A stretch of DNA of 64,000 nucleotides from Aquimarina sp. AU58 (GCF_900312745.1 NZ_OMPD01000009.1:703187-767186); one strand, 5' to 3'. Positions 15,682 through 24,223 are shown, numbered from the stretch's first letter. Notes: generated from the letters alone by a model not told the origin. Translations and numbers: made by a program.

Positions 15682-16443
15682 TTATAATAACCGATCCTGA
15701 AATACTTTGGGGGATATACCAATATACCTTTTAAAAGTCCTCGAAAAATGAGCCATATCGGTAAAGTTATACTGGTAAGCAATCTGGGTAAGTTCTGAGT
15801 TTTTATGGATAGCTGTTTTGGCAGCCATGATCTTTTTCATTAACAGGTAGTTTATCGGTGTTAAACCCGTCTCTGTTCTAAATTTTCTGGTAAAACTAAA
15901 CTTGTTGATATTGGCGATTTTGGCCAGATCTTCTAAAGAGATTTTTTGAGTGAGGTTGTTTTCGATATAACAAGTAATGGTATTAAAATCCCGAATGCAA
16001 TCATCATAATGATAAGCCAAAACAGTAGAGTATAGGCTTAGTTGCCGGATAAAGCTTTTTAAATACTGCTCGGTTATGGGTAGATCGTGTTTTTCCTGGG
16101 CTTCTTTTAATTGAAAAAACAATCGAATTAAGGTGTTATCATGAATAACGCGTTCTGAAAAGTGTAAGGTCTTACCATTAAGAAAGAATTTTACCACATC
16201 ATTAGAGAGATAAAGTGTATCAAAACTCACCCCAATATCTTTGTCTAAAACAGGCGTGGTATGTACCTCGTAAGGATGTGTAACAGAAATGGCGCCGGCA
16301 CTACATAATAAGGTTTGGTGCTGTAATTGCGTTTGCTCGATTCCCGAACGAACATAAGAGATACAAAACGTATCGTGATAATGCATCGGGAAATCCTGCG
16401 CTTGATCTGTAATGGATAAAAATTCAAGATTATCTAATGGCAT
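15682..16443 (-). CDS. AraC family transcriptional regulator (cytoplasmic, cupin sensor)
   Basis: The protein has 253 residues. The N-terminal cupin-like half (FPMHYHDTFCISYVRSGIEQ, then the AISVTHPYEVHTTP turn) fits the AraC ligand-binding domain. The C-terminal pair of helix-turn-helix motifs is clear (ISLEDLAKIANINKFSFTRK and IAYQYNFTDMAHFSRTFKRY). It should bind a small ligand and activate nearby genes. It lies upstream of, and in the same direction as, the S41 peptidase lipoprotein. Confidence 0.85.
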   Translation of the reverse strand: MPLDNLEFLSITDQAQDFPMHYHDTFCISYVRSGIEQTQLQHQTLLCSAGAISVTHPYEVHTTPVLDKDIGVSFDTLYLSNDVVKFFLNGKTLHFSERVIHDNTLIRLFFQLKEAQEKHDLPITEQYLKSFIRQLSLYSTVLAYHYDDCIRDFNTITCYIENNLTQKISLEDLAKIANINKFSFTRKFRTETGLTPINYLLMKKIMAAKTAIHKNSELTQIAYQYNFTDMAHFSRTFKRYIGISPKVFQDRLL

Positions 16444-16521
16444 GGTATGATCTGATCTCAGGTTAAATTTTTCAGGAAATTAGCAAATTTATGCGATAGA
16501 CCACACAACTCACCTCTTTTT

Positions 16522-18006
16522 TTATTGATGTACCAGCTGCAAAGTGTTTTCATATAGCGTACTACCTTCGACCTTAGTCTTTATCCAGGCATAAAAACTC
16601 ATATCAAAAATATCTTCGTTTTCGGGAGTAGGAGTGGTGAGTGTAGTATACATCTTATCCTTAAATGCTGCTGTGGTGACCACCTCTGGTTTGCGGTAAT
16701 ATATAGTGGCTAGTTTTAGGAATTCTGATGCTCGCGTTTCTCTATTGCTTTTAAGATAAGCACCATGTTTCTTTTTAAAACTGTTAACTCTGGATTCTAC
16801 GATATCGATATGATCCAATTCTATACGCAACAGGATCTCGATCAGATTTTTCTTAATTACCCAGGCCAGGCCAGCTTTTTCGGTATACCAGTGATCACTG
16901 TGGTAAAAATCATTAAGAATACCCAGGGCTTCTTTACACTGTTGTTGCTGAAAATAATATACAATGTGACTTAGCTTAAGATCCAGAATATAGGCAATCT
17001 GGTCTTTGTATTTCTCGTAATCAAAGGTGTCTAAGATCATGATTGCATCTTTTGCCCGGCCAGTATAATTAAGATTAAGTGAGTGTAGTAAGGTATATTG
17101 CGGAAAAAATCGCTTGTAATACTTGTCCTGGTGTTTTTTCATCTCCTCATGCATAAGGGCCAGGTACTGCTGCGAGGTCGTAAAATCTTTACTCCTAAAA
17201 TAAGAATTGGCTACATAATACAGAATCTGGATATGGTAGAAGAGGTGTTTGTCGATTACATCTTCTTTGGTGTCTATTTGTGTATAGACTTCTTCTACAA
17301 AAGGAAGTATGGCACGATAATCCCTGGTGATATGAGCCGTTTGATTTGTAATCTCCAGGATCTTAAATAAGGATCGAAACGTAAGATCTTGTGTGATCGA
17401 TAATCCAAACCTGGATAAGGTGTTTTTTATAATCGGTACGGCATCTCTTCGTTGTTTCATGAGTTCGTGCTGCACAGTGGCATAAAACAGGTTTAGGTTT
17501 TCTTCTTGTTGTAGCGATTTTTTATTACTCCTGAAATTAGCAAATAAAGCCTCTATTGCTATCCCGCGATTAAGATGAGCGTATTGAATCTGGGTGTAGT
17601 AAATCTCATTTAGGATACTGAAAAGTGCATAGGTTTTGGCCTTTTGCTCGGCTTTGGCAATGGTTTTAAAAGCAATTTTATATTGTTTCTGTTCAAAGAA
17701 ACTCCTGCTGGCTCTAAGGAGCTTAAGAGTTTCCATCTCTTCTGAAGTTTCTTCCTCAAAACTTTTTGCGGCAATAAAATCAATGAGCGTATCATGCAAT
17801 CTTTTGCATAGTGCGTGATAAGCGCCCTTGGCTCTTTTACCATAAATCTGAATATCGAGATCTTTAGCAGTTGATGTGGTATCCAAAAGCTTAAACAGTT
17901 GTATGTTTTTGGTATCGTTTCTTTTATTCTTTTGCCGCAATATCGCGATGAAATTTCGCTTCGATTCGTCGGATAAGGTGTGGATTATAGAAGAAATAAC
18001 ATGCAT
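16522..18006 (-). CDS. Helical-repeat (TPR-like) cytoplasmic protein
   Basis: The protein has 494 residues with no signal peptide. It consists of helical repeats in the style of TPR proteins, for example SRSFFEQKQYKIAFKTIAKA and YYVANSYFRSKDFTTSQQYL. The N-terminus (LSDESKRNFIAILRQKNKRN) is rich in charged residues and resembles a group of long Bacteroidota helical-repeat proteins of unknown role. Its start region is divergent from the yiaA-like gene, with about 170 bp between them. A scaffold or regulatory protein is the likeliest general role; no catalytic motif is seen. Confidence 0.75.
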   Translation of the reverse strand: MHVISSIIHTLSDESKRNFIAILRQKNKRNDTKNIQLFKLLDTTSTAKDLDIQIYGKRAKGAYHALCKRLHDTLIDFIAAKSFEEETSEEMETLKLLRASRSFFEQKQYKIAFKTIAKAEQKAKTYALFSILNEIYYTQIQYAHLNRGIAIEALFANFRSNKKSLQQEENLNLFYATVQHELMKQRRDAVPIIKNTLSRFGLSITQDLTFRSLFKILEITNQTAHITRDYRAILPFVEEVYTQIDTKEDVIDKHLFYHIQILYYVANSYFRSKDFTTSQQYLALMHEEMKKHQDKYYKRFFPQYTLLHSLNLNYTGRAKDAIMILDTFDYEKYKDQIAYILDLKLSHIVYYFQQQQCKEALGILNDFYHSDHWYTEKAGLAWVIKKNLIEILLRIELDHIDIVESRVNSFKKKHGAYLKSNRETRASEFLKLATIYYRKPEVVTTAAFKDKMYTTLTTPTPENEDIFDMSFYAWIKTKVEGSTLYENTLQLVHQ

Positions 18007-18173
18007 TGTATCGTAAGTATAATTTTGATAAAGATACTATGAATATTGATACAATTAGATTATTAACATAAATATATCGTAAGTTTTTATTGAAAATAGA
18101 ATTTTATATCAACGCATATCATCGCACATTTGTCCTGTTCGAATGAACAATTGAATCATCAAAATCAATTATT

Positions 18174-18650
18174 ATGAATTACAAATTTAGTAACGATGTA
18201 TCCGAGGATACCGTAATCGAAAATGTAGAAAAGAAAGAAAACAAAGTATATGACCAAAAGCCAACACCGGCTTTTATATCAGCATCATGGTCTGCACTGT
18301 TTATAGGAATGATATCCTATTGCACCGGATTATGGAATGCGGGTATGGTACTTAACGAGAAAGGATACTACTTTACCATCCTGCTATTTGGATTGTTCTC
18401 TGCCGTATCTGTGCAAAAAAGTGTTAGAGATAGGCTAGAGGGGATCCCTGTTACCGATATCTATTACGGAATTAGCTGGTTTACTACGCTTACCTCTATT
18501 TTATTGCTGATTATCGGCCTGTGGAATGCCGATCTGGAGCTTAGTGAAAAAGGGTTTTATGGGATGTCTTTTACCCTTAGTTTATTTGCTGCCATTGCAG
18601 TGCAGAAGAATACCAGGGATAAAAAGTTTATCGAAAACAGTGAGGAGTAA
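18174..18650 (+). CDS. yiaA: YiaA/YiaB family inner membrane protein
   Basis: The protein has 158 residues. A hydrophilic N-terminus of about 32 residues is followed by two repeated units, each a pair of membrane helices. The repeat is visible as [20 protein letters not shown]...[20 protein letters not shown] and [20 protein letters not shown]...[20 protein letters not shown]. Duplicated GLWNA-x2-L-x-EKG motifs are characteristic of YiaA/YiaB. Function is unknown across bacteria. An inverted TGTTC-GAAT-GAACA sequence lies about 23 bp before the start and could be an operator. Confidence 0.85.
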   Translation: MNYKFSNDVSEDTVIENVEKKENKVYDQKPTPAFISASWSALFIGMISYCTGLWNAGMVLNEKGYYFTILLFGLFSAVSVQKSVRDRLEGIPVTDIYYGISWFTTLTSILLLIIGLWNADLELSEKGFYGMSFTLSLFAAIAVQKNTRDKKFIENSEE

Positions 18651-18978
18651 TTAAATCCGAATTATCAATGACGTTAAGTTAAGCTTTTAGCTGTCAGTCT
18701 GAGCCCTTCGATAAACTCAGGACAAACCTGTCGAAGACATTTGAAAACACAAATTTGAAAAGCACTTCGACAGGCTCAGTGTGACAAGAAATTTTAAATA
18801 TTATCCTTAACTAAACGACGTTGCCGAATTGTGCATTAGTACTTCGATATAAAGGGTAACAAAGTGAAATCAAAAGAAGGGACCTTAGGGAGGCTTGAGG
18901 TCTCTTGTTTTGATGATTAAAAAAGACGGCCGTGTGGCTGCGGCTGTCTTTTTATAATCACTAATAAGTCTAATAAAG
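18651..18978. repeat. REP-like element and two strong hairpins
   Basis: A REP-like unit at 18690-18790 carries GTCAGTCTGAGCCCTTCGAT and its partner ACTTCGACAGGCTCAGTGTG as inverted arms, with an inner duplication CCTGTCGAAGACATTTGAAA. It is bounded by ACGTTAAGTTAAG and CTTAACTAAACGACGT, which are also inverted. Downstream, 18871-18912 forms a hairpin of about 15 bp and 18924-18955 a second one. No gene is evident. Confidence 0.75.
18871..18955 (+). terminator. Two consecutive stem-loops; the second is a likely intrinsic terminator
   Basis: The first hairpin pairs CAAAAGAAGGGACCT with AGGTCTCTTGTTTTG with one mismatch and one wobble. The second pairs AAAAGACGGCCG with CGGCTGTCTTTTT and is followed by a short U-rich run on the plus strand. 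They lie downstream of the yiaA-like gene and just upstream of the gene at 18979, so read-through or attenuation between the two is possible. Confidence 0.6.
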
Positions 18979-19335
18979 ATGAAAGAAATCAAAAATGTAG
19001 TACTTATAATCAATGTATTGTCTTTTGTAATCACTTTAGGGTGTTACGGAATTATGGGAGAGAAAGATGGGCTATTTGCTCAAATTTTTCTTGGCGGTAT
19101 TCAGCTTAGTATTGGGCTGGGTTTTTTTATTCAATGGAAAAAGCGAAGTGCCATGGTAAAAAAGAATGTACTGGTATACTGGGGTATAGTTTTGTTATAT
19201 GGTGTTTTATTTCAAATGGAAATAAATGATCTACATATGAATAGTAATAGAGAGTTGATTTTCTTAGAGATTATACCCATGTGTATCGCCGCGTATTCTG
19301 TGTTTATTACATATCTGAATATAAAAGATAAGTAG
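18979..19335 (+). CDS. Four-helix membrane protein of unknown function
   Basis: The protein has 118 residues and is almost entirely hydrophobic, with four predicted membrane segments: VVLIINVLSFVITLGCYGIM, IFLGGIQLSIGLGFFIQW, VYWGIVLLYGVLFQME and IIPMCIAAYSVFITYLNI. I recognise no catalytic or binding motif. It sits directly upstream of the DUF2157 gene, but 130 bp of separation leaves co-transcription uncertain. Confidence 0.7.
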   Translation: MKEIKNVVLIINVLSFVITLGCYGIMGEKDGLFAQIFLGGIQLSIGLGFFIQWKKRSAMVKKNVLVYWGIVLLYGVLFQMEINDLHMNSNRELIFLEIIPMCIAAYSVFITYLNIKDK

Positions 19336-19466
19336 AGATGAGTGCAAAACTGGTGCATATTGTAATTTGTAAGTATTCCTGTATACAGTTGTATTGATTG
19401 ACATTTTAATACTTTTTAATTCTAAAATGCACAACGGATTAAAAGTCCACTAAACAACATAATATT

Positions 19467-20747
19467 ATGAGTTCAAAATTTAATAAAGAGCTGCAAACAC
19501 TGGTAGGAGATAAGATTATTTCTCCCGAGCTTGCAGATAAAATAGAGCAATACTATGCTACCAAAGATGTGGGAAAGCCTAATAAGCTATTTATGATCTT
19601 TGGGATTTTTGGAGCATTATTAGTCGGGTCCGGTATTATTTTAATGCTGGCACACAATTGGGATGATTTTTCGCGATTAACAAAAACAATTTTAGCATTT
19701 GGCCCCTTGCTATTGGGGCAGATCTTTACAGGATTTTCGATTCTAAAAAATAAAAGCGCCACCTGGAAAGAAGCCTCGGGGACTTTTCTGTTTTTTGCAG
19801 TGGGTGCCTGCATGGCATTGGTAAGTCAGATCTATAATATCCCGGGAGAATTAGGCTCTTTTTTACTTACCTGGATTATCCTCTGCTTGCCATTGGTATA
19901 CCTGTTACGATCACATGCAGTGGCCTTGCTTACCATATTACTAAGTACATACTATGCTGTAGAGGTTGGATTATGGAACTATAGAAATACAGAAACTCCC
20001 TGGTTGTATATTGCTTTTATTGGGGCTGTGTTACCATATTACTACAGGCTTATCACAACAAATACGGCCAGCAATACGGTTACCATTTTTACCTGGATTT
20101 TACCAGCAAGTATCACAATTGCATTAAGTGCATTTATCGGTCGTAGTGAAGATCTTGGTTTTGTGATGTATATCACCATGTTTGGACTCTTATATACGAT
20201 AGGAAGACTTCCTGTATTTAAAGAGTTACGAACACTTAGAAATGGTTTTTTGATCATTGGTTCACTAGGGACTGTAGTATTGTTGATGATCTTTACGTTT
20301 CGTTGGATATGGGACGAACTCCCAGAGACATTTACTTATGATACTCAGGAGCTCTATACAGCAGTAGTAGTATTCTTGTTGAGTATCTCTGTGTTGGGGT
20401 ATACGGTTATAAAAAAGGGAATACGGGCTGTTAATCTGTTTCAGGTAGCTTTTGTAGTCTTCCTGTTAGTGTATTTCTTACTTCAGGATACAGGTGTTTT
20501 ACCGGTTGTATTAATGAATGCATTAGTGTTTGCCCTGGGGATGTCTGCCATAAAAATCGGAGCAGATAAATTTAACTTCGGGATCCTTAACTATGGATTA
20601 TTGATCATTTCGATATTGATTATCTGTAGGTTTTTTGATACCGGAATGAGCTTTGTTGTTAGAGGAATTTTGTTTGTGATGGTAGGAGCAGGGTTCTTTT
20701 TAACCAATTATATCATGCTAAAAAAACAACAACGTATTAAGAAGTAA
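19467..20747 (+). CDS. DUF2157 multi-pass membrane protein
   Basis: The protein has 426 residues. A cytoplasmic N-terminus (FNKELQTLVGDKIISPELAD) precedes the DUF2157 signature helix region (FGIFGALLVGSGIILMLAHN, then WDDFSRLTK) and about ten or more further membrane helices. In Bacteroidota and other phyla DUF2157 proteins usually sit with a GDYXXLXY protein, as here (21237-21782), and the pair is thought to act together in the membrane. The biochemical role is unknown. A repeat-filled 489-bp gap now separates the two partners. Confidence 0.85.
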   Translation: MSSKFNKELQTLVGDKIISPELADKIEQYYATKDVGKPNKLFMIFGIFGALLVGSGIILMLAHNWDDFSRLTKTILAFGPLLLGQIFTGFSILKNKSATWKEASGTFLFFAVGACMALVSQIYNIPGELGSFLLTWIILCLPLVYLLRSHAVALLTILLSTYYAVEVGLWNYRNTETPWLYIAFIGAVLPYYYRLITTNTASNTVTIFTWILPASITIALSAFIGRSEDLGFVMYITMFGLLYTIGRLPVFKELRTLRNGFLIIGSLGTVVLLMIFTFRWIWDELPETFTYDTQELYTAVVVFLLSISVLGYTVIKKGIRAVNLFQVAFVVFLLVYFLLQDTGVLPVVLMNALVFALGMSAIKIGADKFNFGILNYGLLIISILIICRFFDTGMSFVVRGILFVMVGAGFFLTNYIMLKKQQRIKK

Positions 20748-21236
20748 TTTGATGATATACTCTAACATAAATAATGTATTGTCGTTTAGTTAAACTTAGC
20801 TGTCAGTCTGAGACATCCAATAAAAATTTTATCCAGTGTTAAAACTGACGTTCCAAAGCAGAGCTTTGAAATCTTTTTTCACCAGTATAAGGTTTGTTTT
20901 GCGTTTGCAACATCTATGAAGCCCTGGAAAGATTTTAGCACAATAAATCTGGTTTTCAGTGAAATTGAAAAATACCTTGAAAAAGTGCCTTTTCTTTTGG
21001 TTCTGTTTGCTGCCGAGCAAGCAAAGAAAATGAACAGAAAGCCAAAACAAAGGAAATTAGATGAAGTTTATGAGTATATAAGTTTATGAAAAACAAATCA
21101 TTATTAAATACGTCAATGGTAGCCTGTCGAAGACATTTGAAAACGCAAATTTGAAAGCACTTCGACAAGGCCCGTCCTGAGTTTATCGAAGGACTCAGTG
21201 TGACAAGAGATATTAAAAACAATAAAAAAAGAACAG
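20748..21236. repeat. REP-like element split by another dispersed repeat
   Basis: The left piece (20783-20815, GTCGTTTAGTTAAACTTAGC, then TGTCAGTCTGAG) and the right piece (21118-21207, GTAGCCTGTCGAAGACATTT, then a TCGAAGGACTCAGTGTGACA end) together make one REP-like unit like that at 18670-18790. About 300 bp between them is a different sequence, whose minus-strand frames contain FLCLLGSKQ- and KQTEPKE-like stretches. I regard those as typical spurious translations of a dispersed repeat. No gene is supported here. Confidence 0.6.
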
Positions 21237-21782
21237 ATGAAACCGATTTATTTTATAGTATTTATAGTCTTGGCAGTAGTACAAATTGGTACTCCGCTAA
21301 AGATGATTTTTGATAACGAGGATATCCTGATATCGGGTACTGCATATAAATTTAAAACCAGACCTATTGATCCTACAGATCCGTTTAGAGGGAAATATAT
21401 TACACTTCAGTTTGAAATGGACTCTTTTACAACATCAGATACTACTTATGTATACGGAGATAAGGTACGAGTGTATATAGAAAATGATGATGAAGGCTTT
21501 GCAAAAGTTGTTCAGATAAGTAGAGAACCTCTTGATATTGGTGGTGATTATGTTATGGCCAAAGTAACGAATACGTATAATGATGAAATACAGTTTGAGC
21601 TACCATTTGATAGATTTTATATGGAAGAAACCAAAGCATATGATGCAGAAAAAGCCTATAGAGATGTAAATAGAAATAATAAAAAAGATGATGTCTATGC
21701 GGTGGTATATGTTAAAGATGGTGCATCGGTTTTAGAAGATGTAATTATCGAAGGGATACCGATACAGGAGTATGTAGAATGA
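21237..21782 (+). CDS. GDYXXLXY domain membrane-anchored protein
   Basis: The protein has 181 residues. An N-terminal hydrophobic helix (FIVFIVLAVVQIGTPLKMIF) is followed by KTRPIDPTDPFRGKYITLQF. That is the GDYXXLXY motif region, with G-D-Y replaced by G-K-Y and the final Y by F. The C-terminal half ends in VYAVVYVKDGASVLEDVIIE. Family members are anchored at the membrane with a periplasmic beta-rich domain and pair with DUF2157/DUF4401 proteins. The DUF2157 gene lies upstream on the same strand. Confidence 0.8.
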   Translation: MKPIYFIVFIVLAVVQIGTPLKMIFDNEDILISGTAYKFKTRPIDPTDPFRGKYITLQFEMDSFTTSDTTYVYGDKVRVYIENDDEGFAKVVQISREPLDIGGDYVMAKVTNTYNDEIQFELPFDRFYMEETKAYDAEKAYRDVNRNNKKDDVYAVVYVKDGASVLEDVIIEGIPIQEYVE

Positions 21783-22099
21783 GTTGTTATGTATTAATCC
21801 TAATTTGTTTCGGGATCAAGTGTTTTTTCATTCCAATAAGTTGTCATCCCAGACTTGATCTGGGATCCACTTTTAGAGATGGATTATGGATTCCGGCTGA
21901 AGTCTATGCTGAGCGTAGACGAAGTGCCGGAATGACAAAGAGTGATTGTATTACAACAAATCGAATTGACGCTTTTTTATAAGATGAATCAAAATACATA
22001 ACAAGTGTAAAATGATAAAAATCACATTTTTAATATTCCCAAATTAAACCTTTTTGTAATTCTAAGGTCTTATGATTAGAAATCAAAATAGTAAGGAAT
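21783..22099. repeat. Gene-poor gap with a GTCATCCC-type REP element
   Basis: Positions about 21840-21945 hold GTCATCCCAGACTTGATCTG at one end and TGCCGGAATGACAAAG at the other, with TGAGCGTAGACGAAG between. This is a different REP family from the CTGTCGAAG units. The frame that runs through it (21779-21982) is not coding. The last 100 bp probably contain the promoter of the gene at 22100, but no box stands out. Confidence 0.65.
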
Positions 22100-22444
22100 A
22101 TGAAAAATGTAATGAAAATAGTGGTGCCGGTTGTATTGTTTGGGTTTTTAATGACGTCTTGTGCTACTGCGGTACAAGTGCGTCCGGCACGAGGAGTTGT
22201 GGTTACCAAAGTACATCACCCTAAAATTATAGTGCATAAAAATGTAAACTATTATAGAAGCGCAGGTGTATGGTATGTAAAAAAAAATAGAGCTTATAAA
22301 CGAGTTAGCGTTCCTGCTGGAGTACGGGTGGCTACCCTACCCAGAGGATATAAGACAGTAAAAGTAAGAGGTGTAAAATATTACAGATGTAAAGGAGTAT
22401 ACTACAAGAGATCAGGTAGAAAATATGTTGTAGTACATGTATAG
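22100..22444 (+). CDS. DUF6515-like basic lipoprotein
   Basis: The protein has 114 residues. The N-terminus ends in a lipobox (FLMTSC, Cys21). The mature part is very basic and has two tandem tyrosine-rich beta motifs, NVNYYRSAGVWYVKKNRAYK and GVKYYRCKGVYYKRSGRKYV, separated by VPAGVRVATLPRGYKTVKV. This YY-x4-G-x-YY plus P-x-G-x6-LP-x-G arrangement is that of DUF6515. The likely location is the inner leaflet of the outer membrane, with an unknown role in envelope maintenance. Confidence 0.75.
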   Translation: MKNVMKIVVPVVLFGFLMTSCATAVQVRPARGVVVTKVHHPKIIVHKNVNYYRSAGVWYVKKNRAYKRVSVPAGVRVATLPRGYKTVKVRGVKYYRCKGVYYKRSGRKYVVVHV

Positions 22445-22478
22445 TTGTTGCATTGAGTTGGTTAGTTAGTTTTGATGG

Positions 22479-22510
22479 GGATACCCCGGCGTGAATACGT
22501 CGGGGTATCC
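22479..22510. terminator. Hairpin between convergent genes
   Basis: GGATACCCCG and CGGGGTATCC form a perfect 10-bp GC-rich stem with a 12-nt loop. It lies between convergent genes (22100-22444 plus and 22530-23144 minus), as expected of a shared bidirectional terminator, although the flanking U-runs are weak. Confidence 0.7.
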
Positions 22511-22529
22511 GTTATATCAGAACCTGTAA

Positions 22530-23144
22530 TTACCAGGCCTCTTCAATCTGTAGTCGTTCTCCGTTTTGATATGAAGCGATAAAAGCATTTCTAAACCCGA
22601 GTCGTACTAATTCTCTACGAAATTTTTTGGCTTCATTAAGTGTTTCAAAATTTCCTAAGGCATATTTATTAAATCCACCACTTTTAATTTGTCTGAAATT
22701 CACAAAATTCTCAGAATACATAGACAAATCTATACTTTCAAAAGCTCCAATTTGTACAGCATACACCAATTCATCTTGCAAGGAACGACCATTTCCTACT
22801 CCGCTACCACCAGAATCTGATTCTAATTCCTGATTCATAGATAGGTTTTTAACCGTTTCTGTTAACTCAGCGATTTTAGTATCCCGTGTCGTTACCTCAG
22901 ATTTATGCTTTTTCTTGGTAACCATGTTTTCTGGAGTATTAAAATTCATAAAATACACAGTCCCTGCAACACCTAGTAATGCAATGATACCTAGTATGAT
23001 GGTTGCGATCTTAAATTTTCGAGAGTTTTCTTTTTCGTCTTTTACAGCTTTGTTACGTGCATAATCCACAGCACGCTTAGATTCTTCGACTTTTTCTATT
23101 TGGTCTTTAAAACCCTGTAATTCTTCGTCTGTTATAAAAGGCAT
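22530..23144 (-). CDS. SPOR domain membrane protein
   Basis: The protein has 204 residues. A cytoplasmic charged N-terminus (about 1-44, coiled-coil-like) is followed by one membrane helix at 45-66 and a periplasmic linker. A C-terminal SPOR domain (about 125-198; VYAVQIGAFESIDLSMYSEN, NKYALGNFETLNEAKKF, FRNAFIASYQNG) completes it. SPOR domains bind denuded peptidoglycan glycan strands, commonly at the division site, so a role in cell-wall or septal biology is likely. It is a single gene with a shared terminator at its 3' end. Confidence 0.85.
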   Translation of the reverse strand: MPFITDEELQGFKDQIEKVEESKRAVDYARNKAVKDEKENSRKFKIATIILGIIALLGVAGTVYFMNFNTPENMVTKKKHKSEVTTRDTKIAELTETVKNLSMNQELESDSGGSGVGNGRSLQDELVYAVQIGAFESIDLSMYSENFVNFRQIKSGGFNKYALGNFETLNEAKKFRRELVRLGFRNAFIASYQNGERLQIEEAW

Positions 23145-23309
23145 CTGATTTGTGTTTAGATATTCAAATATAATTGTTTATTATAAAATTTCAAGGTTTT
23201 GAGAGCTTTAGGAATATTTATATATTGCAAACTAAAAATACTACGGTAAAAACGTAATAATAGTAAGGTTATTTAATATATAGATAACATTTATATATAA
23301 AAGTATAAA

Positions 23310-23317
23310 TATCTTTG
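23310..23317 (+). promoter_or_regulatory. Bacteroidota -7 box TATCTTTG
   Basis: The box matches TAnnTTTG and stands in a very AT-rich region. It would start transcription at about 23323, leading to the predicted non-coding RNA. No good TTG -33 element is visible at the standard distance, so support comes mainly from the matching terminator downstream. Confidence 0.5.
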
Positions 23318-23322
23318 CTACA

Positions 23323-23554
23323 TATTAAAATGATTGAAAGGGAATTATTTGATTTTGGATATTGATGATCTGTGATATCCAAATCTTTAAAGTTGAGAAT
23401 ACGTAAGGACAACATTTTCGGCAAGGAACACCCGGATGTACTAGGATGTCATTATTGCATTGTTAGAAAAGTATGTTCGAAGACAACTGGGAAAGTCTTA
23501 TATATCCGGAATTGTTTGAGGGGAAAACGCAACCAGTAAGGTTGCGTTTTTTTT
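23323..23554 (+). ncRNA. Predicted structured non-coding RNA (about 230 nt)
   Basis: The interval starts at a TAnnTTTG promoter box and ends at a very strong intrinsic terminator. It contains several clear hairpins: TTTGGATAT/ATATCCAAA with a 12-nt loop (about 23354-23384), AAGAC/GTCTT, and CCGGAT pairing at distance with ATCCGG. No open frame longer than about a dozen codons begins after the predicted start. The overall size is similar to 6S RNA, but I cannot verify a 6S, tmRNA or RNase P consensus by eye. The opposite strand downstream carries a small leader-peptide gene. Confidence 0.5.
23524..23554 (+). terminator. Strong intrinsic terminator
   Basis: AAAACGCAACC and GGTTGCGTTTT form an 11-bp stem with a 5-nt loop, followed by an unbroken T-run on the plus strand. 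There is no plus-strand protein gene for about 1 kb upstream, which implies that a non-coding transcript ends here. Confidence 0.85.
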
Positions 23555-23642
23555 ATCTGTATAAATATAATCCAGAATCAGGTTGTATTATCTTGGTTTT
23601 TATTTGTTACATACGACCAGTTGGATTCTATTTTACTTCATC

Positions 23643-23780
23643 TTAACCACGTCTACATCTTCCTCCTACATGTCTCCATCCTTTAGGGCAATAATCTGGT
23701 GCAGTTCCTCCATTAATTTTAATTTGTGTGTTCTTTGTTAACTTTTTTACTCCTGTTAAACTTTTAATGTTTTTTAACAT
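23643..23780 (-). CDS. Double-glycine leader precursor peptide (45 aa)
   Basis: ATG at 23780 opens a 45-residue frame ending in TAA at 23643-23645. The leader MLKNIKSLTGVKKLTKNTQI-KINGG matches the common Flavobacteriia GG-leader pattern (MLKNI..L.GV..L.K..Q..INGG), in which cleavage after GG releases the core. The predicted 20-residue core is TAPDYCPKGWRHVGGRCRRG. It has two cysteines, one tryptophan and five basic residues, compatible with a small cationic bacteriocin-like or signalling peptide with one disulfide. No peptidase-containing ABC transporter or maturase gene is in the window. A possible -7 box (TATGTTTG on the minus strand) lies at 23941-23934. Confidence 0.7.
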   Translation of the reverse strand: MLKNIKSLTGVKKLTKNTQIKINGGTAPDYCPKGWRHVGGRCRRG

Positions 23781-24180
23781 GTTATTTGTTTTTAATTATA
23801 TAAATATCTCCCAGGCTTTTTTTTAAGGCATCTGGGATCTATGCCTTATTCTATAGTCATGATTATGATACATATTGGTGACTACCTTTTTATTTAGAAT
23901 AATTACCCTTGTATGTATCATTATTATTTACCTCAAACATAGATTAGATGTAAGAAATGATGCTATAGAAATAAGAGGTTTGTGACGAATTAGGTTTAAA
24001 TAGTGATAAAAATAAAAATCTAGGGATGAATTTTTTTTTGATGGTATGAGTTATGGTTAAACATTATGTTAACGGTGGGTTTTACATATATCTGTATTGT
24101 CTTTTTTAAACTAAAAAAGTCATTAATCTTGATTAAAATTTAGATGTTCTGTCTTGTATTATCAAAGTTGTCTAAAAAGA

Positions 24181-24223
24181 AAGAGGTTGAATTCTATGTT
24201 AAAAACATAGAATTCAACCTCTT
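24181..24223 (-). terminator. Long perfect hairpin terminator
   Basis: AAGAGGTTGAATTCTATGTT and its exact complement form a 20-bp stem with a 3-nt loop, with A/T runs on both sides. It lies 28 bp past the stop of the gene at 24251-25852. Confidence 0.85.

Noticed and set aside
20829..21222. Two overlapping minus-strand frames of 73 and 88 codons
   Set aside because: They are translations of a dispersed repeat inserted in a REP-like element. There is no coding signature, and overlapping frames are equally open.
21779..21982. Open frame of 67 codons after the GDYXXLXY gene
   Set aside because: It runs through a GTCATCCC-type REP element, and the translated sequence reflects the repeat.
23323..23554. 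Short open frames inside the predicted RNA
   Set aside because: The longest begin with MIERELF and MICDIQIF and stop within about 13 codons, too short and without family resemblance.
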